This document shows positions 43,489 through 51,898 of a stretch of 64,000 nt of DNA, piece after piece. The position numbers and the translations under genes were made by a program. Source of the DNA: Methanolacinia sp964465295 (lineage in GTDB: Archaea > Halobacteriota > Methanomicrobia > Methanomicrobiales > Methanomicrobiaceae); contig CAYXKC010000001.1 of the NCBI GenBank assembly GCA_964465295.1, forward strand, positions 1-64,000. Direction: 5' to 3'. The notes under the pieces were generated by a model. The model had not been told where the DNA came from. It saw only the letters and a list, made by a program, of their open reading frames with translations, and did no database searches. Within the stretch, counting starts at the first letter, position 1, and the number at the start of each line of letters is the position of its first letter.

Positions 43489-43938
43489 TTAAATCTTTTC
43501 TTCTTCTTTAAAAGAAAATCCGTTCAATTCACACGAGCCCTTACAACTTTCCTCTTCGGCTTCTATTACCCTGTAGGCATCCGCAAGGACAGATGCCTGT
43601 GCCAGGGATCCGGCAAGGAGAATAGCTTCGAGGATCTCGTCTTTGGTTGCACCTTTGGCTTTTGCGGTTCTCATGTGATATTCAGTACAGTGGGGGCAGT
43701 TTAAGGCTGCTCCTACAGCCAGGCTTATCAGTTCCACGATCTTTGGCTCAAGGGTGCTTGTCTCTGTAACAGCACTCTTGTACAGAAGATGGGATATCAG
43801 AACTTCCGGCTTCTTTGCCATCTTTTTATAGATGAGGGGTACTTCCCCTGTTTCTTTCCCTACTTTTTCCAAAAGGTCTTTGGCAGATTTCTCCTTGCCG
43901 CAATCTGCAATCTTCATTAAAAAGGTTTCAAAGTCCAC
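43489..43938 (-). CDS. Carboxymuconolactone decarboxylase-like (AhpD-type) redox protein
   Basis: A 149-residue helical protein of the CMD/AhpD fold. The conserved CPHCTEYHMRTAKAKGA motif supplies a redox-active CxxC and following His, as in AhpD peroxidase partners. A second cysteine pair near the C-terminus (CKGSC) is unusual. GTG 43938 is preceded by GGTGA and gives VDFETFLMKIAD; a longer form that begins inside the Mmp7 gene is less likely. It starts 38 bases after the Mmp7 stop on the same strand, so it may belong to the MCR-activation transcript. Confidence 0.75.
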   Translation of the reverse strand: MDFETFLMKIADCGKEKSAKDLLEKVGKETGEVPLIYKKMAKKPEVLISHLLYKSAVTETSTLEPKIVELISLAVGAALNCPHCTEYHMRTAKAKGATKDEILEAILLAGSLAQASVLADAYRVIEAEEESCKGSCELNGFSFKEEEKI

Positions 43939-43976
43939 TTTTTTCACCGTGTTCCCGATTGATGGATTAGTATTGT

Positions 43977-44918
43977 TTATACGATGATCTTTGTCTCTGA
44001 GAAGGGTTTGATCCTGATCCATATGTAATTGCGCATTCTTGAGGGCAGGAGTTCTGCGATATCCCCAATTTTCACATCGTTCTCTATTTCAATATCCTTG
44101 ATCATTCCTGCAAATTCATCATAAGGTATTTTCACTCTTAATCCGGCGATCTGGACCGTTATCGGTGTCGGGTGGGTTGAAATTTCACTTATGCCCAGCT
44201 CCTCATCGATCACCGCCATCAGCCTTGCAGGGGATATGGACAACTGGTCCTTTGCTATCTCTTCCCTTTTTTTATCAAGAACCTCTGACACCTCTTCAAC
44301 AAGTTTGTCGAGGTACTCGATTTCACCTTCCTGCTTCTTCATCCTGTGGCCGATTCTGCCGATTCCTCCAACATAACCATCAACAGGAGGATCTGCGAGT
44401 TTTTTTAAGTCTTCAGTTACAGGGCCGCCTGTAAGGATGATCGGCACCTTAATACCTCTCCGCAGTGCCGGGAGTTTATGCCTGATACATGATTCAAAAT
44501 TCCCAAGAAGAAATACTGCACAGTCATGTTCGTTGATGACATCTCTCTCTTCAATATTCAGATTCGCAATCCTTTTGCCGAATCCGCGGGCAAGGCCAAT
44601 CATATTCGTCTTGGCACCGGCCCGTCTAAGGTATTCTGCAGCGTCGCATGACGTATGGGGAAGATGATGGATCTCGAGGCTCGGGGTCACTACAGCGATC
44701 TCGGTTCCGACAAGAGGAGCCTCAATGACCTCTCCTCCGAGGGGGCGTCCTGTTTTCCTGATAAGATCGATATCTTCTTTTGGCACAAGGGATTGCAAAA
44801 TCACTTCCTGCGCAATCATGTGCTTCTGGACGATATAGCCTCCAAGATCGTCGATCAGGTCAACGATAATATCATGCTTGAAGACACCTCCTTTGTATGT
44901 TATCGGTACGAGGACCAT
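43977..44918 (-). CDS. mmp7: Methanogenesis marker protein 7
   Basis: A 313-residue protein found only in methanogens and relatives (TIGR03274). Recognisable stretches include VPITYKGGVFKHDIIVDLIDD, SLEIHHLPHTSCDAAEYLRR and AVFLLGNFESCIRHK. Mmp7 has been reported as a part of the ATP-driven complex that activates methyl-coenzyme M reductase, together with McrC, Mmp3, Mmp17 and A2. It starts one base after the Mmp17 stop. Confidence 0.92.
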   Translation of the reverse strand: MVLVPITYKGGVFKHDIIVDLIDDLGGYIVQKHMIAQEVILQSLVPKEDIDLIRKTGRPLGGEVIEAPLVGTEIAVVTPSLEIHHLPHTSCDAAEYLRRAGAKTNMIGLARGFGKRIANLNIEERDVINEHDCAVFLLGNFESCIRHKLPALRRGIKVPIILTGGPVTEDLKKLADPPVDGYVGGIGRIGHRMKKQEGEIEYLDKLVEEVSEVLDKKREEIAKDQLSISPARLMAVIDEELGISEISTHPTPITVQIAGLRVKIPYDEFAGMIKDIEIENDVKIGDIAELLPSRMRNYIWIRIKPFSETKIIV

Positions 44919-45500
44919 CTATCTTCCCTCCTTCATTATCCTGGTTTTTTCATGGATCAGTTCGTCTGCGAGCTCTGGGGGGATGGTATTCTCGCTGGCG
45001 ATGTAATAAAAAAAAGGCCCTTCAAAGCCTTCCTTTCTGATCCTGAACCCTTCAGGTGCAATCCATTGCAGTGCATAGATTATATCCTTATATACATTCT
45101 CCGCCTGGTCGAGGACAATCATCTCTTCGATCTCTCTTATCGACTTCCCTTCGGGATCAAGTGTAATAGTGAACCTGTCAGGTTGATCAACATTTTCTCT
45201 TCCGTATTTGTCCCATAATTTTGAAAGAAGGTTTGAGAGATGTACTTCATCGCCGATATCGATAACAATCCTGCCTTCTTTCTCCATAATGTTTGTAAAA
45301 TCGCCTGCCTTTACCGATCCGGGCATCTTCCTGATCATGCCTGCGGCAAGGAATAGTGGAAATTCAGGGTCGATGTAGATATGTAATCTTGAGATTATCG
45401 ACAGCAGGTTGAGATCCTTGAGGATGTCCGATGCTATTTCAAGATAGGTCGTTCCGCCTTTCTTCTCCGCACATTCCACTTCAAAGTAATCAAGAGCCAT
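44919..45500 (-). CDS. mmp17: Methanogenesis marker protein 17
   Basis: A 193-residue member of the TIGR03291 family, with the opening FEVECAEKKGGTTYLEIASDIL and the mid segment PLFLAAGMIRKMPGSVK. It is a reported partner in the MCR activation complex. It is three bases from Mmp15 on one side and adjacent to Mmp7 on the other. Confidence 0.9.
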   Translation of the reverse strand: MALDYFEVECAEKKGGTTYLEIASDILKDLNLLSIISRLHIYIDPEFPLFLAAGMIRKMPGSVKAGDFTNIMEKEGRIVIDIGDEVHLSNLLSKLWDKYGRENVDQPDRFTITLDPEGKSIREIEEMIVLDQAENVYKDIIYALQWIAPEGFRIRKEGFEGPFFYYIASENTIPPELADELIHEKTRIMKEGR

Positions 45501-45503
45501 AAC

Positions 45504-46745
45504 TTACCTTTCTTTTAGATAACCCGATGAAAGAAGCGCCGATCCTACCGACCCAATGTATTGTGAATAAGGAGGCACTATTATCTCGGTCTGAAGGAGC
45601 TTTCCCATCTCCTTAACCAGCCCTTCGATCAGTGATGTCCCCCCTACCATTATTACAGGTTCTTTGATATCGACTTCCTGGAGCTGCTGTTCGAATACCT
45701 GCTCTGCCACGCTGTGGCATGCCGCTGCGGCGACATCCTCTTTCGAATGACCTTCTGCAAGGGCATTGACAAGGCTTTGCGTTCCGAATACTATACAGTA
45801 ACTGTTCATCGGGACATTCCGCGACAGCCCTGCAACAGCCAGGGGGCCGAGTTCAGTGATATCAACCCCCAGGCGTTTGGCAGTCATCTCAAGGAACCTG
45901 CCGGATGCTCCGGCACATATTCCTCCCATTGTAAAAGTGCCGGGAATTCCGTCCTGGACGGATATTGCCTTATTGTCCATCCCCCCGATGTCGATTACCG
46001 TGGCTTCTCCTTTTTGGCGGTCTGCAAGATAGACCGCACCCTTTGAATTGACCGTAAGCTCCTCCTGGATCAGGTCAGCCTTCATCTTATTTCCAATGAG
46101 ATATCTTCCATATCCCGTAGTGCCTATTGCTTCGATATCACTCATCTTCAGCCCGGCCTCTTCAAGAGCTGAATTTACAACAGTCTCAGCACTTTTTATC
46201 ACTTCAGTTGTCGCGGTCCACCCGGTACCGACTATCTCATTGTCCTTCATGACGACGGCTTTTGTAGTTGAAGAACCTGAGTCTATCCCGAGAGTGATCC
46301 CGACCTGTTTCTCCCTTGCAAGAAGTGCCCTCCTTCGTGCAATGGTGGTCAGTGCCTCCATTCTGGTTAGAAGTGTTCCTGCAGTCGTTCTTTCAGTGAA
46401 TGAATAGCTGACTACGGGAAGGGAGGAGTTGTTATGTATGTATCTCCTGAGTTCATTCCTTACAATCGCCGCTTCCGAGCACCTGAAGCAGGTTGCAATG
46501 AAGACGGCATCAGCATCGACTGCACCGTCCACGAGGGCCTTTGCCCTTGCTATTGCAAGTTTAAGGTCGCCTGATCTTGCTTCTAGTCCGAATTCATCGT
46601 ATGCCTTTTTTATATCCTTCAGTGTCACATCAGGGAAGAACATTTCGGCATTTACCATCGATGCGGCCTCGTAGATCTCTTTCTGGACTCCGCTGTGCTC
46701 CGGCCCGCATGAAAGCTGTGCCACCCTGACAGGCTGTTCAGTCAT
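45504..46745 (-). CDS. mmp15: Methanogenesis marker protein 15 (BadF/HgdC-like ATPase)
   Basis: A 413-residue ASKHA-fold ATPase (TIGR03286). The N-terminal 140 residues are a separate domain with an ATCFRCSEA cysteine pair. The ATPase part has the phosphate-1 motif LGIDSGSSTTKAVVM, the VIDIGGMDNKAI motif and the CAGASGRFLEM cysteine that, in 2-hydroxyacyl-CoA dehydratase activators, holds a bridging 4Fe-4S cluster. It may be an ATP-driven electron donor for MCR reactivation, but its role is not established. It overlaps the end of mmp5 by four bases (ATGA). Confidence 0.92.
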   Translation of the reverse strand: MTEQPVRVAQLSCGPEHSGVQKEIYEAASMVNAEMFFPDVTLKDIKKAYDEFGLEARSGDLKLAIARAKALVDGAVDADAVFIATCFRCSEAAIVRNELRRYIHNNSSLPVVSYSFTERTTAGTLLTRMEALTTIARRRALLAREKQVGITLGIDSGSSTTKAVVMKDNEIVGTGWTATTEVIKSAETVVNSALEEAGLKMSDIEAIGTTGYGRYLIGNKMKADLIQEELTVNSKGAVYLADRQKGEATVIDIGGMDNKAISVQDGIPGTFTMGGICAGASGRFLEMTAKRLGVDITELGPLAVAGLSRNVPMNSYCIVFGTQSLVNALAEGHSKEDVAAAACHSVAEQVFEQQLQEVDIKEPVIMVGGTSLIEGLVKEMGKLLQTEIIVPPYSQYIGSVGSALLSSGYLKER

Positions 46746-47206
46746 TTCTTATCCTCGCTTTTTTCTCCGGGAATATTCTCCAGGAAATTCTTTATCTCAC
46801 TGACAAAGGCAAGACCGTCATCTTCGTTTGAGGGATATCTTATATCTAGAAGAGGAATGTCGTTTCTCTGTCTCACAAGGAATTTTACAAGTTCGTTCGT
46901 TCTTGCACATCCCATACACCCAAAGGCCATATCGGCATCGCTGATAATAATTGCACCCTCTGCCTCTTCAATGAGTGGGCCGAGAAGCGCCATTCGTCCT
47001 CTTACGCCTGAAGGAACCTCTACCGCAGCGTATTTGAGCCCCTTCTTCGGGTCTTCCGGTGTCATCTGAAGAGGGGGGGAATCCAGGCCGGGTGTTTGTA
47101 TTCTCTCCCTGATAGGAATTGCAGCGCCGAGGGCTTCATGGCCGAATCTTTCGACCATATCCGACAGGATAAGGCTGGTTGAGGGATATATGAAAATTTT
47201 TGCCAT
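46742..47206 (-). CDS. mmp5: Methanogenesis marker protein 5
   Basis: A 154-residue protein of the TIGR03271 family. It contains CMGCARTNELVKFLV, a CxxC-type motif, and a conserved PLLDIRYPSNEDD segment. ATG 47206 (MAKIFIYPSTSL) has AAGGAG upstream and follows the mmp6 stop; a longer version from 47230 would overlap mmp6. Role unknown, linked to MCR activation only by context. Confidence 0.88.
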   Translation of the reverse strand: MAKIFIYPSTSLILSDMVERFGHEALGAAIPIRERIQTPGLDSPPLQMTPEDPKKGLKYAAVEVPSGVRGRMALLGPLIEEAEGAIIISDADMAFGCMGCARTNELVKFLVRQRNDIPLLDIRYPSNEDDGLAFVSEIKNFLENIPGEKSEDKK

Positions 47207-47210
47207 TTTA

Positions 47211-47681
47211 TCAAACTCCTTTAGATTCAATAATTTTTATCAGTTCTTCAGCAGGAAGGCTTTCATCCTTTCGCCTGATACGCTCTACAGTTTTGCTTTC
47301 AGGTAAAATTCCCCTGTAGAGTTTATCCAGACCTTTTGATACATATTTAACAAGCCCCATCTCGAATTCATGACCATAATAGCCGGGTCTTGCACCGCCC
47401 AGATTCGCCCTGCATCTTCGGGGGTCACCTGGAGGAAAACCTCTGTCTTTGGAGAAAATATGGGTAGGATCCATTTTGCGGAGTTCTTTTGTAATCTCCC
47501 TGACCTCCTCAGGGCTTCCGGTTACCTGAAGGCCGAAACAGGTCTCCTTGATAAGAACCCCTTTCGAGATCTCGTATGCCCGGACTGCAAGCTGCTGGGG
47601 GGTAACGTCGGGTGATTCAATAAAGATATACCTTGTAAGAGAACCAGGGTACAGAGGAATATTCTGCTTTTTTTCCGGCAT
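47211..47681 (-). CDS. mmp6: Methanogenesis marker protein 6
   Basis: A 156-residue protein of the TIGR03272 family. Typical stretches are LTRYIFIESPDVTPQQLA, THIFSKDRGFPPGDPRRC and GGARPGYYGHEFEM. It overlaps the stop of mmp3 by one base. Function unknown. Confidence 0.9.
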   Translation of the reverse strand: MPEKKQNIPLYPGSLTRYIFIESPDVTPQQLAVRAYEISKGVLIKETCFGLQVTGSPEEVREITKELRKMDPTHIFSKDRGFPPGDPRRCRANLGGARPGYYGHEFEMGLVKYVSKGLDKLYRGILPESKTVERIRRKDESLPAEELIKIIESKGV

Positions 47682-49237
47682 CAGGACACCTCCATGATAT
47701 ATACTGTCTCTCCTTCCTTGATCGAGTCCAGTTTTTCAGGATCGGTTACTGTTCCAAGTATATTTGTCCCTTCAAAAGGTTCAGAGGTTGGCCCGAACTC
47801 TTTGTTTGGGTTCCTTCTTATTCCAATAAGGCCGGTTCCCTTCCTGGAATCGTTGGTAATTGCAAGAGAGTTTGCAGGCACTTCACCTTTAGGCAGGTTC
47901 TCCAGGTTGATAGTGATCTTTTTTGGAATTTTTGGCTTGAAGAGTGCAACGTCGTCATATTTGAATATTAATGGTAGTTTGCCTATTCTATACCACCTGA
48001 GGTCAGTAATCTCCCTGAATATTTTGCAGGTCCTTGGAGCTTTTGCATCATCAAGTTTTACATTGATTACTTTCTCCGATGAAGCTGTTTTTACCTTGAC
48101 TTTCCCTTCAGCAAGAATGCTCATCGTTGCAGGGGGTGTCTGCTCTACAACAATCCTTTCACCTGTTTTGTCATCGTACTCGATCTCAATTCCTCTTTCT
48201 TCAGCGATCTCAATTGCCCTGCCGATGTCAAGACCTCTTAAATCAATCTGGGGAGGAACAGCCCTGATCTTTAAGATCTCTCCTTTGGATGCAAGTTTTA
48301 CAAGTTCCAGTCCGTGTTCAATTTTTCCTGTTGCAGTATGGTAAGGACTGGCGGGAATATCTTTCAGGTAAATATACACGCTTCCTGTCTGCCTGCCCTT
48401 CGTTCTGACTGTTACATTTCCCTCGAACCGTGGTTTCCTGATCTCATAGGGTACAATACTGTCCTTTAATCTTTCATCGGCAAGAAAAGTGCTTGATTTC
48501 AGGCTAACCTCAAATCTTTCTTTTGACAAAGAAAGCAGCATATGCTCTATGCTCTCGGAACCCGAGGGGTCGATCTCTCCTTTGTTATACCCTGTGGCAG
48601 AAACAGTCACATTTGTGACAATCTCCATACCATCCTCTAGAGGGGTTTTCCTGTTTGTTGTGGTAAACGAGCTGCCGGTTTCGATTTTGCTTATCAGCCT
48701 CTCCGAATCCTTTATCATACTCCCTGTTTTCCATCTGGCAGGAACACCCGTACCGCTTACCACATGCCCGATGATTCCACCTGATTCGTCTGTTCCGTGA
48801 TCGGCAATATGGGCTGCTCTTGAGAATATCAGGTATGAATTTTCGGGGTCGTAACCTCCACAACCGAGAATGAGGTCTCCTTTTGAGTACCTGTGTGGCT
48901 TTTTATCAGGCCTGACCTGGCTTTTGAATGGTCCGAATGCAGCAGAATAGCGGTCTTCCCATTTAAGGTTTAATGGAATCAGCTCTTTTTTCTCAAACAA
49001 GACTTTCAGGAGCTCTTTGACATGCTGAAGGTTATTTTCTTCATCAAGTTCAATTATCATCTCTCCTTCATCCGTAGAAATCCTGAAATTTCTTGTAGTC
49101 ACCTCAGATGATTCTACAGGCCTGATAATTGCAACTGAGAATTCGGGAGCAAGATGGGGGACAATGTCCCCAAGAACCATTCCGCTCTGAAGTTCCATCC
49201 TCTCTCCATCGAGGATGATATCTATCAACAAACTCAC
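47681..49237 (-). CDS. mmp3: Methanogenesis marker protein 3
   Basis: A 518-residue protein of the TIGR03268 family, with DRYSAAFGPFKSQVRPDKKP, LILGCGGYDPENSYLIFSR and an IGHVVSGTG segment near residue 160; the last part has GLIGIRRNPNKEFGPTSEPF. It contains cyclophilin-like domains in related archaea. It is a reported component of the MCR activation complex. It begins one base after the A2 stop. Confidence 0.92.
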   Translation of the reverse strand: MSLLIDIILDGERMELQSGMVLGDIVPHLAPEFSVAIIRPVESSEVTTRNFRISTDEGEMIIELDEENNLQHVKELLKVLFEKKELIPLNLKWEDRYSAAFGPFKSQVRPDKKPHRYSKGDLILGCGGYDPENSYLIFSRAAHIADHGTDESGGIIGHVVSGTGVPARWKTGSMIKDSERLISKIETGSSFTTTNRKTPLEDGMEIVTNVTVSATGYNKGEIDPSGSESIEHMLLSLSKERFEVSLKSSTFLADERLKDSIVPYEIRKPRFEGNVTVRTKGRQTGSVYIYLKDIPASPYHTATGKIEHGLELVKLASKGEILKIRAVPPQIDLRGLDIGRAIEIAEERGIEIEYDDKTGERIVVEQTPPATMSILAEGKVKVKTASSEKVINVKLDDAKAPRTCKIFREITDLRWYRIGKLPLIFKYDDVALFKPKIPKKITINLENLPKGEVPANSLAITNDSRKGTGLIGIRRNPNKEFGPTSEPFEGTNILGTVTDPEKLDSIKEGETVYIMEVS

Positions 49238-49238
49238 C

Positions 49239-50849
49239 TCAGCCGTTTGGATTTGCCATAATCTCTCTTTCTTCCTGTGTCAGGAACTCAAGAACTTCAC
49301 TGGTCGGCCCGATCTTTACAATCTTTCCATGCCTCATAAGGGCGGCTCTGTCACAGATGTCCCGGACAAAATCCATATCGTGGGATACGACAATAAATGT
49401 CTCATCTATCTCCTCTCTGGCATGCATTATTGAGTGTTTTACATCGATCTTTGTTATCGGGTCCATAGTTCCTGTCGGTTCATCAAGGAGGACAATCCTT
49501 GGCTCCCTTATAAGCACCTGGGCAAGAGCTACGCGGTGCTTCTCACCTTCACTCAGCTGGCTGGGCATTCTGTCAAGAATCTTATGGCTTTTATCTTCAT
49601 TGAAACCGGCCATCTTTAATGTGATTATGGCCTTTCGCATGGCAAGTTCTTTTGGAAATTCAAGCCCTATGGAATCTGTGAGGTTGTCAAGGATAGTCCT
49701 GTGGGGATAGAGGTCATATTCCTGGTGGAGGAGGCCTACATATGATTTGGCCCGGCCACGGTTCTGGATTCCGGGTTTGGTCATATCTATCCATTCTTCT
49801 CCGATTCTGATATTCATCTCACCGCTTGTCGGTTCAATAATGCCTGAAATAATTCTGGAAAGTGTGGTTTTTCCTGCACCGCTTGTTCCTATGATTCCGA
49901 ATATTTCACGTTCTGCAACGTCAAAAGAGACTCCGTCCACTGCCTTGATCATTCCTCTGTCGACTGTAATATATCTCTTCTCGACATCCCTTGCCTGGAG
50001 GATGCTGTCTCCAAGCTCGCCTGTCTCAAATGTTTCAGTATCTTTCGCATCTTCGAGGAATGAACCGATAATCTTCTTCGGGTTGCCAATATCCTTTATT
50101 ACTCCGTCTTCAAGTAGAATTGCCCTGTCACAAACATCTTCGATGATCTGGGAAAAGTGTGAGGATACAACCATAGCCATGTTATTATTTTTTGCCGCTT
50201 CTGCGAGCATCTCGTGGACTATGTCCGCGGTTCTCGGATCAAGGGTGCCTGTAGGTTCATCCGCACACAGCATAAACGGCTCCTTTGCAAGCTGCCGGGC
50301 GAGGACAACCCTCTGTTTCTCTCCGCCGGAGAGATCTCTTGCGATATGCATCATCCTGTGGGACAACCTGACTTCATCAAGAAGATCTGCGGCCCTGGAA
50401 ACCTGCAGCTCACCAGGGTAACCTATATCGGAGAGTGCGTGCATCACGTTTTCAATCACGCGATCATCACCGTAAAGTGCAAATGTACGCTGGAACATTA
50501 TTGCAGTTCTTCTCATTATCCGGCGCTTCATCCTTTCGTTTTCAGGAGCCCAAAAATCCACATCCTCAATTTTAAGGGTGCCTCCGCATTTTGAGCATTT
50601 TTTTCCGGCACTGCTTGGTAGCTCGACATTCTGGCAGTTTTCGCATGCAGCTATGTGAAAGATAACAGAGCCGGACGTGGGGGGGGTGTCGACACCCCTC
50701 ATCAGGTGCATCAGAACCGTTTTTCCAGCTCCGCTCCTCCCGATAATTCCAAGAATCTCCCCCTCTTCCATCTGAAAACTGATATCCTTAAGGACGGGGG
50801 TTCCATCGAATTCCTTGCATAAATTCTTTACAGTTATTAAGGGAGCCAT
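49239..50849 (-). CDS. atwA: Methyl-coenzyme M reductase component A2 (twin ABC ATPase)
   Basis: A 536-residue soluble protein with two ABC ATPase domains. Walker A motifs are GRSGAGKTV (about 37) and GTSGAGKTT (about 323); signature motifs are DLSGGEKQRV and QLSEGEKHRV; Walker B are CADEPTGTLD and LLDEPTGTMD. An insert in the first domain has two cysteine pairs (CENC, CSKCGG) like a zinc ribbon. A2 binds ATP and powers the reductive activation of methyl-coenzyme M reductase. It opens the island and has about 140 bases of AT-rich promoter region upstream. Confidence 0.94.
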   Translation of the reverse strand: MAPLITVKNLCKEFDGTPVLKDISFQMEEGEILGIIGRSGAGKTVLMHLMRGVDTPPTSGSVIFHIAACENCQNVELPSSAGKKCSKCGGTLKIEDVDFWAPENERMKRRIMRRTAIMFQRTFALYGDDRVIENVMHALSDIGYPGELQVSRAADLLDEVRLSHRMMHIARDLSGGEKQRVVLARQLAKEPFMLCADEPTGTLDPRTADIVHEMLAEAAKNNNMAMVVSSHFSQIIEDVCDRAILLEDGVIKDIGNPKKIIGSFLEDAKDTETFETGELGDSILQARDVEKRYITVDRGMIKAVDGVSFDVAEREIFGIIGTSGAGKTTLSRIISGIIEPTSGEMNIRIGEEWIDMTKPGIQNRGRAKSYVGLLHQEYDLYPHRTILDNLTDSIGLEFPKELAMRKAIITLKMAGFNEDKSHKILDRMPSQLSEGEKHRVALAQVLIREPRIVLLDEPTGTMDPITKIDVKHSIMHAREEIDETFIVVSHDMDFVRDICDRAALMRHGKIVKIGPTSEVLEFLTQEEREIMANPNG

Positions 50850-50988
50850 AGGACAAGACCTCTATTAGATTATGTTAGATACTACTGTAGCTTTTTTATC
50901 TTATTATTATTCGGTTTTGGAATGGATTTGTAATAATAAATATCTTTTTAAGGTTCAATAGATAAGTCTTCGCAATTAAAAGTAAAAA
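50850..50988 (-). promoter_or_regulatory. Promoter region of the MCR-activation operon
   Basis: A 139-base AT-rich gap between the HAD gene and the A2 gene. In the minus direction it holds CCTTAAAAAGATATTTATT (about 50937-50955), a BRE/TATA-like stretch, and AGAGGT before the A2 ATG. Call is by composition. Confidence 0.35.
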
Positions 50989-51804
50989 TCAAAAATTTTG
51001 GGGTATTTTTTTAACAATATCAATCACTTCTGATACGTCTTTGATAATATAGTCTGCTTCATCTTCGAGTATTTTAGGTTTTTTGCTGTACTGCTGCTCT
51101 GTCAGGATGGCAATATCAGCCTCTTTCATGGCCGTCAGGTCATTAATTCCATCCCCCACCATAATTACCCTGTCATAATGCTCCTTTAGATCGGAGACGA
51201 TCTGCGCCTTAATCTTCGGGGTAGCGACCCCGTATACATTGTCATGAGGAATGCCAAGGTAGTCGGCCATTTTTATCAGTTTATCAGTCCTGTCTCCTGA
51301 AGCAACATATGTGGCAATATTGTTTTCGTGAAGTGTTTTGATAGTTTTTTTTGCATTTGAAAAAGGTCTGCCACCCGAGGTGATCGTGAATTCGATAGAA
51401 CCCAGGTTTTTATTTACAATTACTCCGTTGTTCAGTGCCACTATCGGCAGTTTTTTGCAGCAGTTCCATACCTTCATGATACAGATTTGAAAATCCCCGC
51501 ATGTGGCCTTCCTGTCGCCATTTAATAATTCTGCAATCTCTTCTGATGTTGTGACGGTGCTTGAACATGCAACTCCAAAATTGATCTTTTTTTCTTTAAG
51601 ATACTCCGAAAGCAGCATCTCCGGATTTGCTTTCATTATCTCCCTTGAATTAACATAAAGGAGAATCAGGGCTCTTCCCTTTTCAGAGCAGGTAAGGGTT
51701 GTGGTCTCAACTCCTTCAATAACCCTGTTATTTTGAATATCTTTTGCCACCCTATAAGTATAAAGAAGAGTGCCGGCACTGTCGAAAACCACGGCCAGAT
51801 TCAT
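50989..51804 (-). CDS. HAD family hydrolase resembling the P-type ATPase catalytic core
   Basis: A 271-residue soluble protein. The HAD motif I is FDSAGTLLY, with the nucleophile Asp9; it lacks the second Asp usual in phosphatases, which reads Ala. The ATP-pocket-like part and motif III/IV (TPKIKAQIVSDLKEH, MVGDGINDLTAMKEADIAI) match P-type ATPases, but there are no membrane helices. Such soluble P-type-like proteins are known in methanogens without assigned function. It is the gene before the A2 operon on the same strand. Confidence 0.75.
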   Translation of the reverse strand: MNLAVVFDSAGTLLYTYRVAKDIQNNRVIEGVETTTLTCSEKGRALILLYVNSREIMKANPEMLLSEYLKEKKINFGVACSSTVTTSEEIAELLNGDRKATCGDFQICIMKVWNCCKKLPIVALNNGVIVNKNLGSIEFTITSGGRPFSNAKKTIKTLHENNIATYVASGDRTDKLIKMADYLGIPHDNVYGVATPKIKAQIVSDLKEHYDRVIMVGDGINDLTAMKEADIAILTEQQYSKKPKILEDEADYIIKDVSEVIDIVKKIPQNF

Positions 51805-51865
51805 ATCTGCTATATCTCTTTGTTCTGCTTCTAAATGTTTGGATTGATCCCGTTCTCTGACAAAG

Positions 51866-51879
51866 TTTTTTAGTATAAT
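51866..51879 (+). promoter_or_regulatory. Putative TATA box of the RuBisCO gene
   Basis: The stretch around ttttttagtataat is centred about 26 bases before the ATG. That spacing implies a transcript starting at or very near the start codon, so translation may be leaderless, though a weak AGGT also sits before the ATG. Confidence 0.4.
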
Positions 51880-51898
51880 GTCATAGATTGTAGGTATT

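Noticed and set aside
43939..44022. Long N-terminus of the CMD-like protein
   Set aside because: It overlaps the end of mmp7 and adds sequence unlike the family; GTG 43938 has a good ribosome-binding site.
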